Source: Nostoc sp. NIES-4103 (GTDB taxonomy: Bacteria > Cyanobacteriota > Cyanobacteriia > Cyanobacteriales > Nostocaceae). Taken from it: a stretch of 64,000 nucleotides of DNA. The position numbers and the translations under genes were made by a program. The stretch is taken from NCBI RefSeq assembly GCF_002368335.1, contig NZ_AP018288.1, positions 4,514,628-4,578,627 on the forward strand. Direction: 5' to 3'. Positions 17,492 to 27,994 of the stretch are shown one piece after another. Position 1 is the first letter of the stretch; the number at the start of each line of letters is the position of its first letter. The notes under the pieces were generated by a model. It was not told the DNA's origin and did not search any database. It saw nothing but the letters and a program-made list of their open reading frames with translations.

Positions 17492-19741
17492 CTAAGCAAA
17501 CTCATAACGGTTTTTACCGAGATGCTTTGCACGGTACATAGCGGTATCTGCTTGTTTAATCAATGTTTCAACGTTTTGACCGTTAAAGGGGTAAATACTG
17601 ATACCAATACTTGCGGAAATTCTAATAGTATATTCATCCAAAACAATTGGCTCGGTGATGCATCCTAAAATTTTTTCAGCAACTTTCGCAGCCACTTGTG
17701 CGTTGGGAATTGCTCTTAAAATCACAGTAAATTCATCGCCACCCAAACGAGAAACAGTATCACTACCACGTAAAGAATTACTGAGTCGCTGAGCGACGGT
17801 TACTAGCAAGCGATCGCCTATCTCATGTCCGAGGGTATCATTAATTTGCTTAAAGCCATCCAGGTCAATAAACAGCAGTCCCAGAAATATATTATTGTTT
17901 TGCGCCCAATCTAAGGATTGGTCAAGCTGTTCTGCAAAAAATTTTCGATTCGATAAACCTGTGAGAGGGTCGTGATAAGCCAGAAAACGCAAATGGTCTT
18001 CTTGACGTTTCAATTCATTGTTAGAGCGAGATAACTCGGCAGCAGTACGTTTAAGTTTTTCTTCTTGCTGTTTACGCTCAGTAATATCTCGAATTATACC
18101 AACTAAAAATACATTACCAGCAGCATCCTTGTGGAGCGATCGCTTAGTGGCAATTAAATGAATTTTCCCAGTAGCATCAGTAAATTCTTCTTCGTTTTCT
18201 TGGGATTGCTGAGTAAAGAATACAAGCTCATCTTGTTGCCTAAAGATATCAGCTTCATGTTTAGGGAAAAAGTCATAATCTGATTTTTCAACTAACACAG
18301 TATCGGGATAACCAATGAATCGACAATAGGCTTCATTTAAAACAATCCATTGATGTTGTTGATTTTTCACAAAAATTGGATCGGCAATTGTATCAATTAC
18401 TTGCTGTAAAAACTCTTTGGAACGTTTCAACTCTTCTTGGATATGAGCAATATGCAAAATCATCCAAATAACGGATATGCCAAAGGTCAAAAGTGAAGGA
18501 ATTATTGGTATCCACCAACCGGACAAAAAAGCTAGATATGCACTTGGTATTAACACCAAGCAAGAAAGCAAAATGCTGAGGATGCTATGTCTTGGACTTT
18601 GTATTCGCCATGTGATTAACGCTCCCATATAAGACCAGATAAAAATCCACAAGTATTCTCCTTGTTCAGACCATGTTTTTAATAAAGGTCGATTGTCGAT
18701 GGCTGCTGAGATTAACTCACTAATGAAATAAGCTTGCAGTTCAATACCGGCAACAGGCTTTGCTGTACCCATCAGACTACTGGATTGGGGGATAAACACA
18801 AAATCCTGGAGACTGGGAGCAGTGGAACCAATAAGTACGATGCGATCGCGTATCCAATTTGCTGGTACTTTGTTATTTAGCACATCGCTCATGGTTACCT
18901 GTCGATAACCGCAGTGTTTTACAGAACCGCTACTCTCACAACCTGGTTTGGGAAAATTTGACAAAATTTGGTAGCCTCCATCATCAGCTCCAATATAGGC
19001 ACCATCATTTGCCTGAAAGCGAGTAAATACTGCCTTGCCCAATTGTAAATACTGAGGATTTTCTGATGCTTTTTGGGGAGTGATTCCTTCTGACTTTAAA
19101 TATAACAAAGCTAGCTTTAAGGCAAAACTTTGATGTTCTTGTTGATCAATATGCCAATACAATAAGCTACGACGTATTTTGCCATCAGGGTCATATACTA
19201 CATTATTAAAACCTACCTGATTTCGATTTAGTCCTAATGGAGGTAAAACACCAATATTTTTGTTTTGATCATTTTTGTTTTTGTTATTTGCTAACAGTTC
19301 AATACCAATCAAATTTGGCATTGCTTTATAAGCATCAAGCAGTTCTTGATTACCAGGCTTAGTTACCAAGTTATTACTGGGAACTATTAAATCTCGGTAG
19401 ATATCTAAGCCAATAGCCCGAGGTTTGTGAACGTTTAATTTTTGTAATAGCTTAGCAATATCGCCATCTGGAATCGGCCAAGAACCGACTTGGCGTAAAG
19501 ATTCTTCATCAATTGCTATGATCGTAATGCGGTTATCTGGCTGTTCGTTTGGGCGTAAGCGAAAAAATTGATCTAATACTGCTAACTCTAAGGATTGCAA
19601 TAATCCTACAGAGCGTATAAGTAAGATGCAGACTGCAACACTAGAGGCAGTAATCAATTCTCTATATCCTCTACCAAGCGGTTGTTTTAGCCCCAACCTT
19701 AACTTCACAAGACGCTTGCCTAGCTGCTGACTCATTCCCAT
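17492..19741 (-). CDS. CHASE2-PAS-GGDEF diguanylate cyclase
   Basis: A 749-residue membrane sensor that should make cyclic di-GMP. An N-terminal transmembrane helix (about 30-50) leads into an extracytoplasmic CHASE2 domain (about 50-370), with the typical AIDEESLRQVGSWPIPDGD and IVLIGSTAPSLQD. About three more helices follow (375-460), then a PAS domain (IADPIFVKNQQHQWIVLNEA, with the PAC segment GIIRDITERK). The C-terminal GGDEF domain is complete: HDPLTGLSNR at its start and RLGGDEFTVIL at the active site. An RGSD five residues before GGDEF matches the inhibitory I-site. There is no EAL domain. The CHASE2 ligand is unknown. Confidence 0.92.
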   Translation of the reverse strand: MGMSQQLGKRLVKLRLGLKQPLGRGYRELITASSVAVCILLIRSVGLLQSLELAVLDQFFRLRPNEQPDNRITIIAIDEESLRQVGSWPIPDGDIAKLLQKLNVHKPRAIGLDIYRDLIVPSNNLVTKPGNQELLDAYKAMPNLIGIELLANNKNKNDQNKNIGVLPPLGLNRNQVGFNNVVYDPDGKIRRSLLYWHIDQQEHQSFALKLALLYLKSEGITPQKASENPQYLQLGKAVFTRFQANDGAYIGADDGGYQILSNFPKPGCESSGSVKHCGYRQVTMSDVLNNKVPANWIRDRIVLIGSTAPSLQDFVFIPQSSSLMGTAKPVAGIELQAYFISELISAAIDNRPLLKTWSEQGEYLWIFIWSYMGALITWRIQSPRHSILSILLSCLVLIPSAYLAFLSGWWIPIIPSLLTFGISVIWMILHIAHIQEELKRSKEFLQQVIDTIADPIFVKNQQHQWIVLNEAYCRFIGYPDTVLVEKSDYDFFPKHEADIFRQQDELVFFTQQSQENEEEFTDATGKIHLIATKRSLHKDAAGNVFLVGIIRDITERKQQEEKLKRTAAELSRSNNELKRQEDHLRFLAYHDPLTGLSNRKFFAEQLDQSLDWAQNNNIFLGLLFIDLDGFKQINDTLGHEIGDRLLVTVAQRLSNSLRGSDTVSRLGGDEFTVILRAIPNAQVAAKVAEKILGCITEPIVLDEYTIRISASIGISIYPFNGQNVETLIKQADTAMYRAKHLGKNRYEFA

Positions 19742-20664
19742 TACCTAGTGGGGAGAAATATTCTTTATTTCCTATAGCTATGGATTACTTGGCAAATATA
19801 GCTCAAGCAAGAACTATACTGAATTTTTGAGAATTTTTTTAATTGTGTTAGGTTCTTTCAGACGATGAGTCATGACGACTCATGATCTGACCAAAGGGCA
19901 ACTGTAATTGTCGTTTCTATTATGGCGATTTCAGTATAAATTTTATTCCTAAATAACAAAAGTATATTTACAGCAATTCACGATTGACAAATTTTATTTT
20001 TGAGTAGGTATATATAATCGTCTGCTACAAACTCTCTTGGATACCTTCAATATGGAGTACCAAATTGGGCAAACAAATATTGTTTGGGATGGACTAGAGA
20101 TAAATTTCACAAGATGTTCAAGTTTATCATCAGACTCAAACAATAGTAACAATGACAATTTTATCAAAGCATAAATCTTAACTAAGTAACATTACTTAGT
20201 TAATTTGAGTAGGCAGCATTTGTTGATTATAGTCGCAGGTAAATAAAAAATTTGTAATTAAAATTGAGATCAGCTAAAGCACATCTAAATCGCATAATCA
20301 ATGGTGTACTCTTACGCTTAAGCCAGTTACGCGTAGCGGCGAGCAAAGGGTAAGGTCGTTGAATGATGACTATCATCAGTCACATAATGCCCAGTTAAAC
20401 AGAAGTCAATTGCAAGGGAAGCGTAGACGCGTACTGCTTCGCAGAACCCGCAGGCTAGCGGCTTCTCGTTACCAAGGAAGAGGATTCTTGCTTTCTTAGA
20501 GTAGCAATAACAAAGACTCTGGGATTGCTACTCTTCGAGTTCTCCTTTAGGAGTACGCTTGACTTTGTTGCACTTGCTGCGAATATATTGCAAGTAATGT
20601 AACGGACATGAGATCAAAAGTCCAAACAATTAGATATGCATCTTTATATGGAACAGCTTAAAAA
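19742..20664. other. intergenic region with degraded repeats
   Basis: About 900 bp without a supportable gene. The first 550 bp is AT-rich. The section 20320-20480 holds GC-rich repeat debris typical of Nostocales (aagcgtagacgcgtactgc, cgcaggctagcggcttctc). Confidence 0.4.
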
Positions 20665-20917
20665 TTAGGACTTACGCAAGTGTCATATTTTTCTCGTGTG
20701 GGTTGTCAAAGGTCAAAAGGAGCCAGTCGTGTGGTGAAGCAACGCGGTCTTGGAGGTTCCCACGCCACTTGCTCCACTTGGGGAGACCCCTCTTGGCCGC
20801 AGTGGCTCCCCATGAGCGATTGCTGAAAGGGTTTCCCGACTTGAACGAACTGGTGAGGTAGTCCGAACTATTGACTGCTATTGCAGAAAATATGTGTGCC
20901 AGTTGCATAAGTCCTGA
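20665..20917. mobile_element. 253-bp MITE-like element, TTAGGACTTACGCAA ends
   Basis: Left end TTAGGACTTACGCAA and right end TTGCATAAGTCCTGA are 15-bp inverted repeats with two mismatches. Within lies a degenerate version of the gcggtcttgg/ccacttgg palindrome seen at 29757 and 42180. A 90-codon frame spanning it is not protein-like. The ends resemble those of the element at 319-463. Confidence 0.6.
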
Positions 20918-20933
20918 AAATATTTCAGCAAGC

Positions 20934-20984
20934 AAAAAAGTCAACTGGAATACAATTGCTGCATTTAACCAGTTGACTTTTTTT
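20934..20984. terminator. bidirectional rho-independent terminator
   Basis: Stem AAAAAAGTCAACTGG / CCAGTTGACTTTTTT with a roughly 20-base loop, A-rich on one flank and T-rich on the other. It lies 40 bp past the VKOR-thioredoxin stop codon and is correctly placed to end that transcript. Confidence 0.75.
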
Positions 20985-21023
20985 GGTGCAATAGTTGAGT
21001 TGTTAAAAACAGACTCGATAAAA

Positions 21024-22004
21024 TTATTTAAAATACTTAAAGTTAGTTGAACCTGTATAGCCAGAGATTTTCGCCAGTTCGTCTAGATTTTGCACTCCGT
21101 TATAGGTTTTGCCATTGATGATCCAAGTAGGAAAACCTTTTATTTTTGCTGCTTGACACAATTCTGGTTTACCTTTTGGGCTATCAGCAGCGCACTCTAT
21201 CTTAATATTGTCGTTGATAATCTGGTAAGCTTCTTTACCGAAGATTAGCTTTTGCTCATGGCAGTGAGGACACCAATAAGCAACATATTCTTTAGCGCCT
21301 ATTTTCACAAGATGACGTGCTAGCTCGATTTCTGCTTGACCTGATGTAGTAGTGATTTCCCAACCAAATTCGGGGTTAGGATCTTGTTTGGGAAAAAAGG
21401 TGATTTTCTCTGGTTGTCCGGGAGTAGATGAGCCTGTTGAAGTATTCACCCCAGCATAAACACCTAAAGTGCCAATCAGGGTTACCATCCCTACAATAAC
21501 GGCAGTAAAAAAGATTTGTCCAAAATCTTGCCAATCACGACCAATAATAGTCAGTACCAAAAAACTCAGGGAAAATAAAGCTGAACCAATACAGTAAGGA
21601 CACAAAGCTTTAATTTGGAATGCCAGCAAGTACATCAAATAGCCACTGAAGACAGACATGGCGATCGCTCCTACCAACAATAACCACCATGTCAAGTTGT
21701 CCAGTTGTTTGCGACTATTGTTTTCTCCTGCTTTCAACACCAAAGGAGCTAAAGCAAATATTGCCATACTGGTGTATGCCAATAATCCAAATAAAGCTAA
21801 TGGCTGGCCAAAAACTGTTGCCCAAGGGCTGGACAGTACATCATTACAGCCTTTGACACCAGCCTGTGCCACACAAGCTGCACTGCCTCCTGTTAACTTT
21901 TCGATGGTGAGATAACCTGTGGTCAGGATACCAAGTCCGGCGATCGCGGCAATCAATAGACGCGACCATTTATGAATCCAAGGGGTAGAACGGCGGCGAA
22001 TCAT
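21024..22004 (-). CDS. VKOR-thioredoxin fusion (oxidative folding enzyme)
   Basis: A 326-residue integral membrane protein that makes disulfides in lumenal or periplasmic proteins, passing electrons to quinone. Residues 1-190 are a vitamin K epoxide reductase domain with about five helices. The loop cysteines are in GSAACVAQAGVKGCNDVL and the redox CPYC is in IKALCPYCIGSALFS. The C-terminal thioredoxin-like domain carries CPHC in VAYWCPHCHEQKLIFG. Cyanobacterial and plastid homologues (LTO1 type) support photosystem assembly. It follows btpA on the same strand, another photosystem assembly factor. The spacer is a repeat block. Confidence 0.93.
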   Translation of the reverse strand: MIRRRSTPWIHKWSRLLIAAIAGLGILTTGYLTIEKLTGGSAACVAQAGVKGCNDVLSSPWATVFGQPLALFGLLAYTSMAIFALAPLVLKAGENNSRKQLDNLTWWLLLVGAIAMSVFSGYLMYLLAFQIKALCPYCIGSALFSLSFLVLTIIGRDWQDFGQIFFTAVIVGMVTLIGTLGVYAGVNTSTGSSTPGQPEKITFFPKQDPNPEFGWEITTTSGQAEIELARHLVKIGAKEYVAYWCPHCHEQKLIFGKEAYQIINDNIKIECAADSPKGKPELCQAAKIKGFPTWIINGKTYNGVQNLDELAKISGYTGSTNFKYFK

Positions 22005-22006
22005 AA

Positions 22007-22128
22007 GATTAGGGATTAGGGATTGGGGATTAGGGATTGGGGATTAGGGATTGGGGATTAGGGATTGGAAGAATTTATAACTATATATCTTTCCCAGTAC
22101 CCAGTACCCAGTCCCCAGACCCCAGTAC
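22007..22128. repeat. short-repeat foldback block
   Basis: Gattaggga/gattgggga units, core ggaagaatttataac...atctttccc, then cccagtacccagtac units. The core is the reverse complement of the one at 13411-13437. The C-rich edge runs directly into the btpA stop codon. It occupies the btpA-VKOR spacer. Confidence 0.8.
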
Positions 22129-22977
22129 CTAAGAATGTAGCTTCACATGTGGTGCTGATTTGTTTTCACTTTTGGAGTTCCAACTCCGACGTGCAGCTTC
22201 TACAAATTGACTGACGCGAATTGGATCAATTGGTTGCTCAATCCGACCTTGGCGTTTGAGGGAACTGGAAACAATCACACCATCGGCTGCCTGCATCAGT
22301 GTAGCAATATTCTCCCAATCGGCTCCACTACCAATAAATACAGGTGTGCCGTTTGCCGCACCACAAGCTAGTTCTAAATCTTCTAGATTGGGGGGACTAC
22401 CTGTAGCCCAGCCAGACAAAATTACTGCGTCTGCCAAACCTCTTTCAATTGTGTCTTTTACGGCAACTGTCAGATTTGGAGAACTCAAAGGGCGGGCGTG
22501 TTTTACCAACACGTCGGCCAGAATTTTGACATTGCAACCTAATTCCCGCCGATAGCGCAGTAATTGATGGGCTTCTCCCTCGATTAGTCCTTGGTCAGTT
22601 GCCATTACACCTGTGAGGACGTTAACGCGGATAAATTGTGCTTGCACACAACTGGCGATCGCCATTGCGCTTTTGGCATCGTTCCGCAAAACGTTCAAGC
22701 CTATGGGCAATGTCACCAAATTTTGTATCCTTTGCACTACTACAGTCATGGCACTCACAACTGCTGGATCTACCTGATTTTTGGTAAACGGTGCATCAAA
22801 AAAATTTTCTACAATAATACCGTCAACGCCGCCACTTGCTAGGGCTGTTGCTTCTTGTTCGGCGCGGTCAATTACCGCTTTCAAGCTACCTCCCCAGCGG
22901 GGTGAGGTGGGCAGTGGCAGTAGATGAACCACGCCAATAATTGGTGATCGGGTTTTAAAGATCTGATATAAGTCCAC
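22129..22977 (-). CDS. btpA: photosystem I biogenesis protein BtpA
   Basis: A thylakoid-associated TIM-barrel-like protein needed to stabilise photosystem I reaction-centre proteins (known from Synechocystis 6803). The family N-terminus PIIGVVHLLPLPTSPRWGGS is diagnostic, followed by DGIIVENFFDAPF and VILSGWATGSPP. No ATG lies upstream in frame. I choose GTG 22977, giving MDLYQIFKTRSPIIG, as in homologues. A TTG at 23010 would add 11 residues. It is upstream of the VKOR-thioredoxin gene and probably in the same transcript. Confidence 0.9.
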   Translation of the reverse strand: MDLYQIFKTRSPIIGVVHLLPLPTSPRWGGSLKAVIDRAEQEATALASGGVDGIIVENFFDAPFTKNQVDPAVVSAMTVVVQRIQNLVTLPIGLNVLRNDAKSAMAIASCVQAQFIRVNVLTGVMATDQGLIEGEAHQLLRYRRELGCNVKILADVLVKHARPLSSPNLTVAVKDTIERGLADAVILSGWATGSPPNLEDLELACGAANGTPVFIGSGADWENIATLMQAADGVIVSSSLKRQGRIEQPIDPIRVSQFVEAARRSWNSKSENKSAPHVKLHS

Positions 22978-23010
22978 GTCTTTAATCTGCTTTGCAAAGT
23001 CCAGAGTCAA

Positions 23011-24139
23011 ACGATTTTAGATTTTAGATGTGCAATTTTAGATTGACCCTGATCACAATGGTGTGGGTCTTTGTAGATTTTAAATTGACAATTTTAGGCT
23101 TGTTCTACCCAAGGGGCGGAGCATGAGCCGAAAAAACCAATCCAAAATCCCAACGGGACAGGCAGTCCCCTAGACGCTCGTTTTGACACTCGTACCTCAC
23201 TACTGCTGAGGCTTGGAAAGCGTAGTGTTTCACGCCACTTGACGGCAGTCTACTGAAGTCGGGAAACCCCAAGACCCTTCAGGTGACCCTCCTTTTGACG
23301 CTACGAGCGTCGCTAACGCTTCGCGCTTCGCTACGCTAATATCGCAGTAGCTCCCCTGGGGAGAAGACTCGCGATTTTTGCTATGCTAAAACGCTTCACC
23401 AGTTGCCAATGGAGGCAAAAGCTCAGATCAAAACTGGATTCACCAAGACTGGGGCTGCCTCACCATGATCCAAAATTGCCAGTCAAAAGTCTACAGTTCA
23501 ACAGTTTTTGACAATTGGCCCTTGACAATTGACCCTTGACCTTTGACTCTTAACTAGCTTGTGAAATGCGTTTGATGCTGTTCGGTTTCCTGCCTCTGCC
23601 GTAAGATGGAATTTGGCACAAAACCTCTCATAAGATATGTTAAGATAAAACCTGGCTACAAGAGGAGTTTGCCACTCACAAGACGCGAGGCAGCTTCCCG
23701 TGGTTTTGGCATCTTGCCCGCGCATTGTCGTTGGCCAGACCCAAACTTAAGGGTAGCATTACTGCTTTACTAGGCGTAGTCGCGAGCGCGATTTCCCTGA
23801 GGGTAGCGACTTCTCACAACAAGCCCTTTGGGCGGCTTCCCGATGGGTAAATTTACAACGCACACGCTTTTGGTAATGTAAAATACCAATAGGTGAATTG
23901 TTAAAAAAGATTACAAGTGTCAAATGTACCCATAGACACTTAACTTTACCCTGGGAAACAGACTAATAGTAGAAATATCATAACATGACCTCAAATCGTC
24001 AAGGTCATAGTCCACTACAGTTGCTAAAAGTGGAAAAATCATGCTTAGCGCTGTGATTAGAAGGGTGTTGTTCACAAAGGGCGATGAATTTGCTTTTTGT
24101 GTTTGACCAACAGAAAAAAGAAAGAAAATTTTTCAAAAT
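23011..24139. other. 1.1-kb intergenic region, repeat debris
   Basis: No gene that I can support. It contains ttttagattttaga-type arrays at 23015-23100 and palindromic repeat fragments around 23210-23480 (acgccacttgacggcagtc, gctaacgcttcgcgcttcg). An unsupported short frame lies at 23498-23725. The last 250 bp, AT-richer, should contain the rimO promoter. Confidence 0.4.
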
Positions 24140-25459
24140 ATGGGTGAAAAGCCAACAATTGCAATTTCTCACTTGGGCTGCGAGAAAAATCGAATTGATA
24201 CAGAACATATGTTAGGACTGCTGGTAGAAGCAGGTTACAATGTAGATACAAATGAAGAGTTAGCAGATTACGTAATAGTCAATACTTGTAGTTTTATTGA
24301 AGCAGCAAGGGAAGAATCTGTCAGAACTTTGGTAGAACTGGCAGAAACCAATAAAAAAATCGTCATCACAGGCTGTATGGCCCAGCACTTCCAAGAGCAA
24401 TTGTTGGAGGAATTACCGGAAGCTGTGGCTTTAGTTGGGACAGGCGATTATCACAAAATTGTAAATGTAATTGAGCGGGTAGAACAAGGGGAGCGAGTTA
24501 AACAGGTGAGTTTAGAACCCACCTACATAGCTGATGAAACTACACCGCGTTACCGCACTACAACTGAAGGAGTTGCCTACCTGCGGGTTGCAGAAGGTTG
24601 TGATTACCGTTGTGCATTTTGTATTATTCCCTACCTGCGAGGAAACCAGCGATCGCGTACTATTGAATCGATAGTTGCTGAAGCCGAGCAATTAGCCAAT
24701 GAAGGTGTACAGGAAATTATTTTAATTTCCCAAATCACCACCAATTACGGATTGGATATTTACGGCAAACCGAAATTAGCCGAATTACTCCAAGCGTTAG
24801 GCAAAGTTGATGTACCGTGGATCAGAATGCACTATGCATATCCCACGGGTCTGACACCAGATGTGATAGCGGCAATTCAAGAAACACCTAACGTTTTACC
24901 CTATCTCGATTTGCCCTTACAACATTCTCATCCCGATATTCTCCGTGCTATGAACCGTCCCTGGCAAGGGCGGGTGAATAATGAGATTATCCATCGCATC
25001 AAAACAGCACTACCAACGGCAGTATTACGGACAACATTTATAGTTGGCTTCCCCGGAGAAACTCAAGCACACTTTGAACATTTATTAGAGTTTGTCCAGC
25101 AGCATGAATTTGACCATGTGGGTGTGTTTACATTTTCACCAGAAGAGGGAACACCCGCTTACAAGCTAGCCAATCAGTTGCCAATAGCAGTGATGGATGA
25201 ACGGCGACATCAACTAATGGAACTACAACAGCCAATCTCTTGGCGCAAGAATCAGCAGGAAGTAGGCAAGACTGTTGATGTCCTGATTGAGCAAGAAAAT
25301 CCTGAAAGTGGGAAATTGATTGGTCGTTCAGCGAGATTTTCCCCAGAAGTCGATGGTCAAGTCTATGTCGAAGGTGTGGCGAAGCTAGGAACCATCGTAC
25401 CAGTAGCGATCCATAGTGCTGATACATACGACCTTTATGGTCAAGTTGTCAATAACTAA
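24140..25459 (+). CDS. rimO: ribosomal protein S12 methylthiotransferase
   Basis: A radical-SAM enzyme that adds a methylthio group to the conserved aspartate of ribosomal protein S12. The N-terminal MTTase domain has its three cluster cysteines in LGCEKNRIDTEHMLG, VNTCSFIEAA and TGCMAQHF. The radical-SAM motif C-x3-C-x2-C is CDYRCAFCIIPYLRG. A C-terminal TRAM domain follows (about 375-439). The EKNR/DTEHMLG wording fits RimO rather than MiaB. Length 439 aa is typical. ATG 24140 is the start. The DEAD-box gene begins 70 bp downstream on the same strand. Confidence 0.93.
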   Translation: MGEKPTIAISHLGCEKNRIDTEHMLGLLVEAGYNVDTNEELADYVIVNTCSFIEAAREESVRTLVELAETNKKIVITGCMAQHFQEQLLEELPEAVALVGTGDYHKIVNVIERVEQGERVKQVSLEPTYIADETTPRYRTTTEGVAYLRVAEGCDYRCAFCIIPYLRGNQRSRTIESIVAEAEQLANEGVQEIILISQITTNYGLDIYGKPKLAELLQALGKVDVPWIRMHYAYPTGLTPDVIAAIQETPNVLPYLDLPLQHSHPDILRAMNRPWQGRVNNEIIHRIKTALPTAVLRTTFIVGFPGETQAHFEHLLEFVQQHEFDHVGVFTFSPEEGTPAYKLANQLPIAVMDERRHQLMELQQPISWRKNQQEVGKTVDVLIEQENPESGKLIGRSARFSPEVDGQVYVEGVAKLGTIVPVAIHSADTYDLYGQVVNN

Positions 25460-25529
25460 ACTTGTCATTTGTCCCAAATCAAATGACCAATGACTAAATC
25501 AAAAAGCAAAATTAAACCTAGGAGATTTG

Positions 25530-27065
25530 ATGAATCTTTCGTTTCAAGAATTAGGCATTTCACAAGAACGTGTTGAGCTATTAGAAAAAATTGGCTTTAC
25601 CACACCTACAAATATTCAAGCTCAAGCTATTCCCCAACTGTTAGCAGGGCGGGATGTAGTGGGTCAATCCCAGACAGGAACAGGTAAAACAGCAGCATTT
25701 ACGCTGCCAATTTTAGAACGGCTGGATGTTCACACCAAAGCAGTGCAAGCCCTGGTTTTAACACCAACCCGTGAGTTAGCAATTCAAGTTCACGATGCTG
25801 TTGCCCAATTTATGGGTAATGACGGATTGCGTGTGTTAGCAATCTATGGTGGTCAATCCATTGACCGCCAAATTTTACAACTCAAACGTGGCGTTCACAT
25901 GGTGGTGGGTACCCCAGGACGAGTGATTGACTTACTTGATCGCGGTTGTTTGAAACTCGACCAAGTGAAGTGGTTTGTGTTGGATGAAGCTGATGAAATG
26001 TTGAGCATGGGCTTTATCGACGACGTGGTGAAAATCCTCTCCCAAGCCCCCCAAGATCGGCAGACAGCTTTATTTTCAGCCACAATGCCGCCATCGATTC
26101 GCATGTTGGTAAACAAATTCTTGCGATCGCCCGCGACAGTCACAGTTGAGCAACCAAAAGCTGCACCCAATAAAATCAATCAGGTAGCTTATCTCATCCC
26201 CCGCCACTGGACAAAAGCCAAAGCTTTACAGCCAATTCTGGAAATGGAAGATCCAGAAACAGCTTTAATCTTCGTGCGTACCAGACGGACAGCCGCAGAA
26301 CTCACCAGTCAACTGCAAGCTGCGGGACACAGTGTTGATGAATACCACGGTGACTTGTCCCAACAAGCACGGGAACGGTTATTAAGCCGATTCCGCAATC
26401 GTCAAGTACGCTGGGTAGTAGCCACTGATATTGCCGCACGGGGGTTAGATGTTGACCAACTATCTCATGTAATCAACTACGACTTACCTGATAGTGTAGA
26501 AACATACCTCCATCGTATTGGGCGTACTGGTAGAGCCGGCAAAGAAGGAACCGCAATTTCTTTAGTACAGCCCTTTGAACGGCGCAAACAGCAAGTATTT
26601 GAACGCCATAACCGCCAAAATTGGCAATTGCTGTCGATTCCCACACGCGCACAAATTGAAGCGCGACACATCAATAAATTGCAAGAACAAGTAGGGGAAG
26701 CCTTGACAGGTGAACGTCTAGCTTCATTCTTGCCCATAGTCAGCGAACTCATTGAAAAATACGATGCTCAAGCGATCGCGGCTGCGGCATTGCAAATCGC
26801 TTACGATCAAACTCGTCCCGCTTGGTTGCAATCAGATGTAGACATTCCCCAAGAAGAACCCGCCGTACCCAAACCCAAAATCAACAAGCGCCGCGATTCT
26901 TCTGGTGAAAGAAGCCGTTCTAGTTGGGTAAAAACAGATAGCAGCATTGGAGACGATGAAACACGTGGTACTCCCAAGCCGAAACTACGGACAAGCCGTC
27001 GTGAGTCTGTTTCACCTGTGAATCACAAGTTGGGTTCACATACAGCTAAAGAGTCAGCTTCGTAA
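25530..27065 (+). CDS. DEAD-box RNA helicase (Crh type)
   Basis: ATP-dependent RNA helicase of 511 residues. Motifs in order: Q motif (GFTTPTNIQAQAIPQLLAG), I (SQTGTGKTAAF), Ia (PTRELAIQ), Ib (TPGRVIDLL), II (VLDEADEML), III (FSATMP), IV (LIFVRTRR), V (VATDIAARGLDVD) and VI (HRIGRTGRAGKEG). A basic, serine-rich tail (about 445-511) likely adds RNA contacts. Cyanobacterial relatives CrhB/CrhC/CrhR respond to cold or redox state; the subgroup is not resolved. ATG 25530 follows AGGAG at the right spacing. A TTG three bases upstream is not needed. A gtcatta array begins at the stop codon. Confidence 0.93.
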   Translation: MNLSFQELGISQERVELLEKIGFTTPTNIQAQAIPQLLAGRDVVGQSQTGTGKTAAFTLPILERLDVHTKAVQALVLTPTRELAIQVHDAVAQFMGNDGLRVLAIYGGQSIDRQILQLKRGVHMVVGTPGRVIDLLDRGCLKLDQVKWFVLDEADEMLSMGFIDDVVKILSQAPQDRQTALFSATMPPSIRMLVNKFLRSPATVTVEQPKAAPNKINQVAYLIPRHWTKAKALQPILEMEDPETALIFVRTRRTAAELTSQLQAAGHSVDEYHGDLSQQARERLLSRFRNRQVRWVVATDIAARGLDVDQLSHVINYDLPDSVETYLHRIGRTGRAGKEGTAISLVQPFERRKQQVFERHNRQNWQLLSIPTRAQIEARHINKLQEQVGEALTGERLASFLPIVSELIEKYDAQAIAAAALQIAYDQTRPAWLQSDVDIPQEEPAVPKPKINKRRDSSGERSRSSWVKTDSSIGDDETRGTPKPKLRTSRRESVSPVNHKLGSHTAKESAS

Positions 27066-27101
27066 GTCATTAGTCATTAGTCATTAGTCATTAGTCATTA
27101 G
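27066..27101. repeat. heptad array (gtcatta)n
   Basis: At least five near-perfect copies of gtcatta begin within one base of the helicase gene's TAA. Another short-unit array (cgaatta) fills 27258-27298 just before the Uma2 gene. Confidence 0.85.
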
Positions 27102-27303
27102 TTAAAAACCAAGCACAAAAGGCTAATGACTTTAATGACTTGTTTTATCAGCTTGTAGCAACATAGATACAGATGTATTTTCAGTAGTCTTATACCAATT
27201 CTCTGAAATCCGGCAACACATTCAAAACCAGAAACCCACACCATATCTGACAAAACTTAATTACGAATTACGAATTACGAATTACGAATTACGAATTAGT
27301 CTT

Positions 27304-27882
27304 ATGTTCACTATTACAGACTTAGAGCAGTTACAAGCAGAGCATCCAGAATGGCAGATGGAACTGGTGGATGGGAATATAGTTGTTATGGGGCCATCAG
27401 ATTATCAATCAGAAGAAATCGGTGCTGAGTTAATCAGATTACTTGGCAATTGGGTACGCCCGCGAAAATTAGGACGCGTTACTGGTTCTAGTGCTGGTTT
27501 TATTCTGCCTGTATTAGAGACTGAAAACGGCAAAGAAGTTGATAGCGAACAACGAAATCTTCGCGCTCCTGATGTGTCTTTTGTGCGTGCTGATAGACTG
27601 AAAAAGAGCCAGCGTGATTTTGTGGAGCTTGTACCTGACTTAATGGTGGAGATAAAATCTAAGTCAGACCGCATTAAACCACTAGTAGAAAAAATACAGC
27701 TCTTTCTAGAACTTGGAACTACGGTTGGTATTTTGATTGACCCTGACAAATTGACGTTAACAGTCTACCGACTGAACGCTGAACCAATTGTTTTACAAAA
27801 TAACGATAAATTGACATTACCAGAATTATTGCCAGGTTGGGAACTCACAGTGTCAGAACTGTGGCCCCCTGTGTTTGAATAA
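27304..27882 (+). CDS. Uma2 family (DUF820) endonuclease-like protein
   Basis: A 192-residue protein of the PD-(D/E)XK-like Uma2 group that is greatly expanded in cyanobacteria. The fold markers are the N-terminal WQMELVDGNIVVMGPS, the APDVSFVRADRL strand with the catalytic-type Asp, and DLMVEIKSKSDRIK with the E-x-K pair. All key residues are present, so a nuclease is plausible. The biological role of the family is unclear; many copies lie near mobile DNA. ATG 27304 follows an attacgaatt array. Confidence 0.88.
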   Translation: MFTITDLEQLQAEHPEWQMELVDGNIVVMGPSDYQSEEIGAELIRLLGNWVRPRKLGRVTGSSAGFILPVLETENGKEVDSEQRNLRAPDVSFVRADRLKKSQRDFVELVPDLMVEIKSKSDRIKPLVEKIQLFLELGTTVGILIDPDKLTLTVYRLNAEPIVLQNNDKLTLPELLPGWELTVSELWPPVFE

Positions 27883-27994
27883 TTACAGCACATTTTATCT
27901 GAATGAGATACACAAGGGCAGGCAGGATGCCCGCCCCACAAGATTTATCATAATTAACTGTACTTTAATTACTTCCAAAGGGCTGTAAATAATA

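Noticed and set aside
20672..20944. 90-codon frame on - strand
   Set aside because: It coincides with the MITE-like element and palindromic repeat debris. The protein text is repeat translation (RGLPKWSKWRGN).
23498..23725. 75-codon - strand frame
   Set aside because: It lies in repeat-rich spacer with no ribosome site or recognisable domain.
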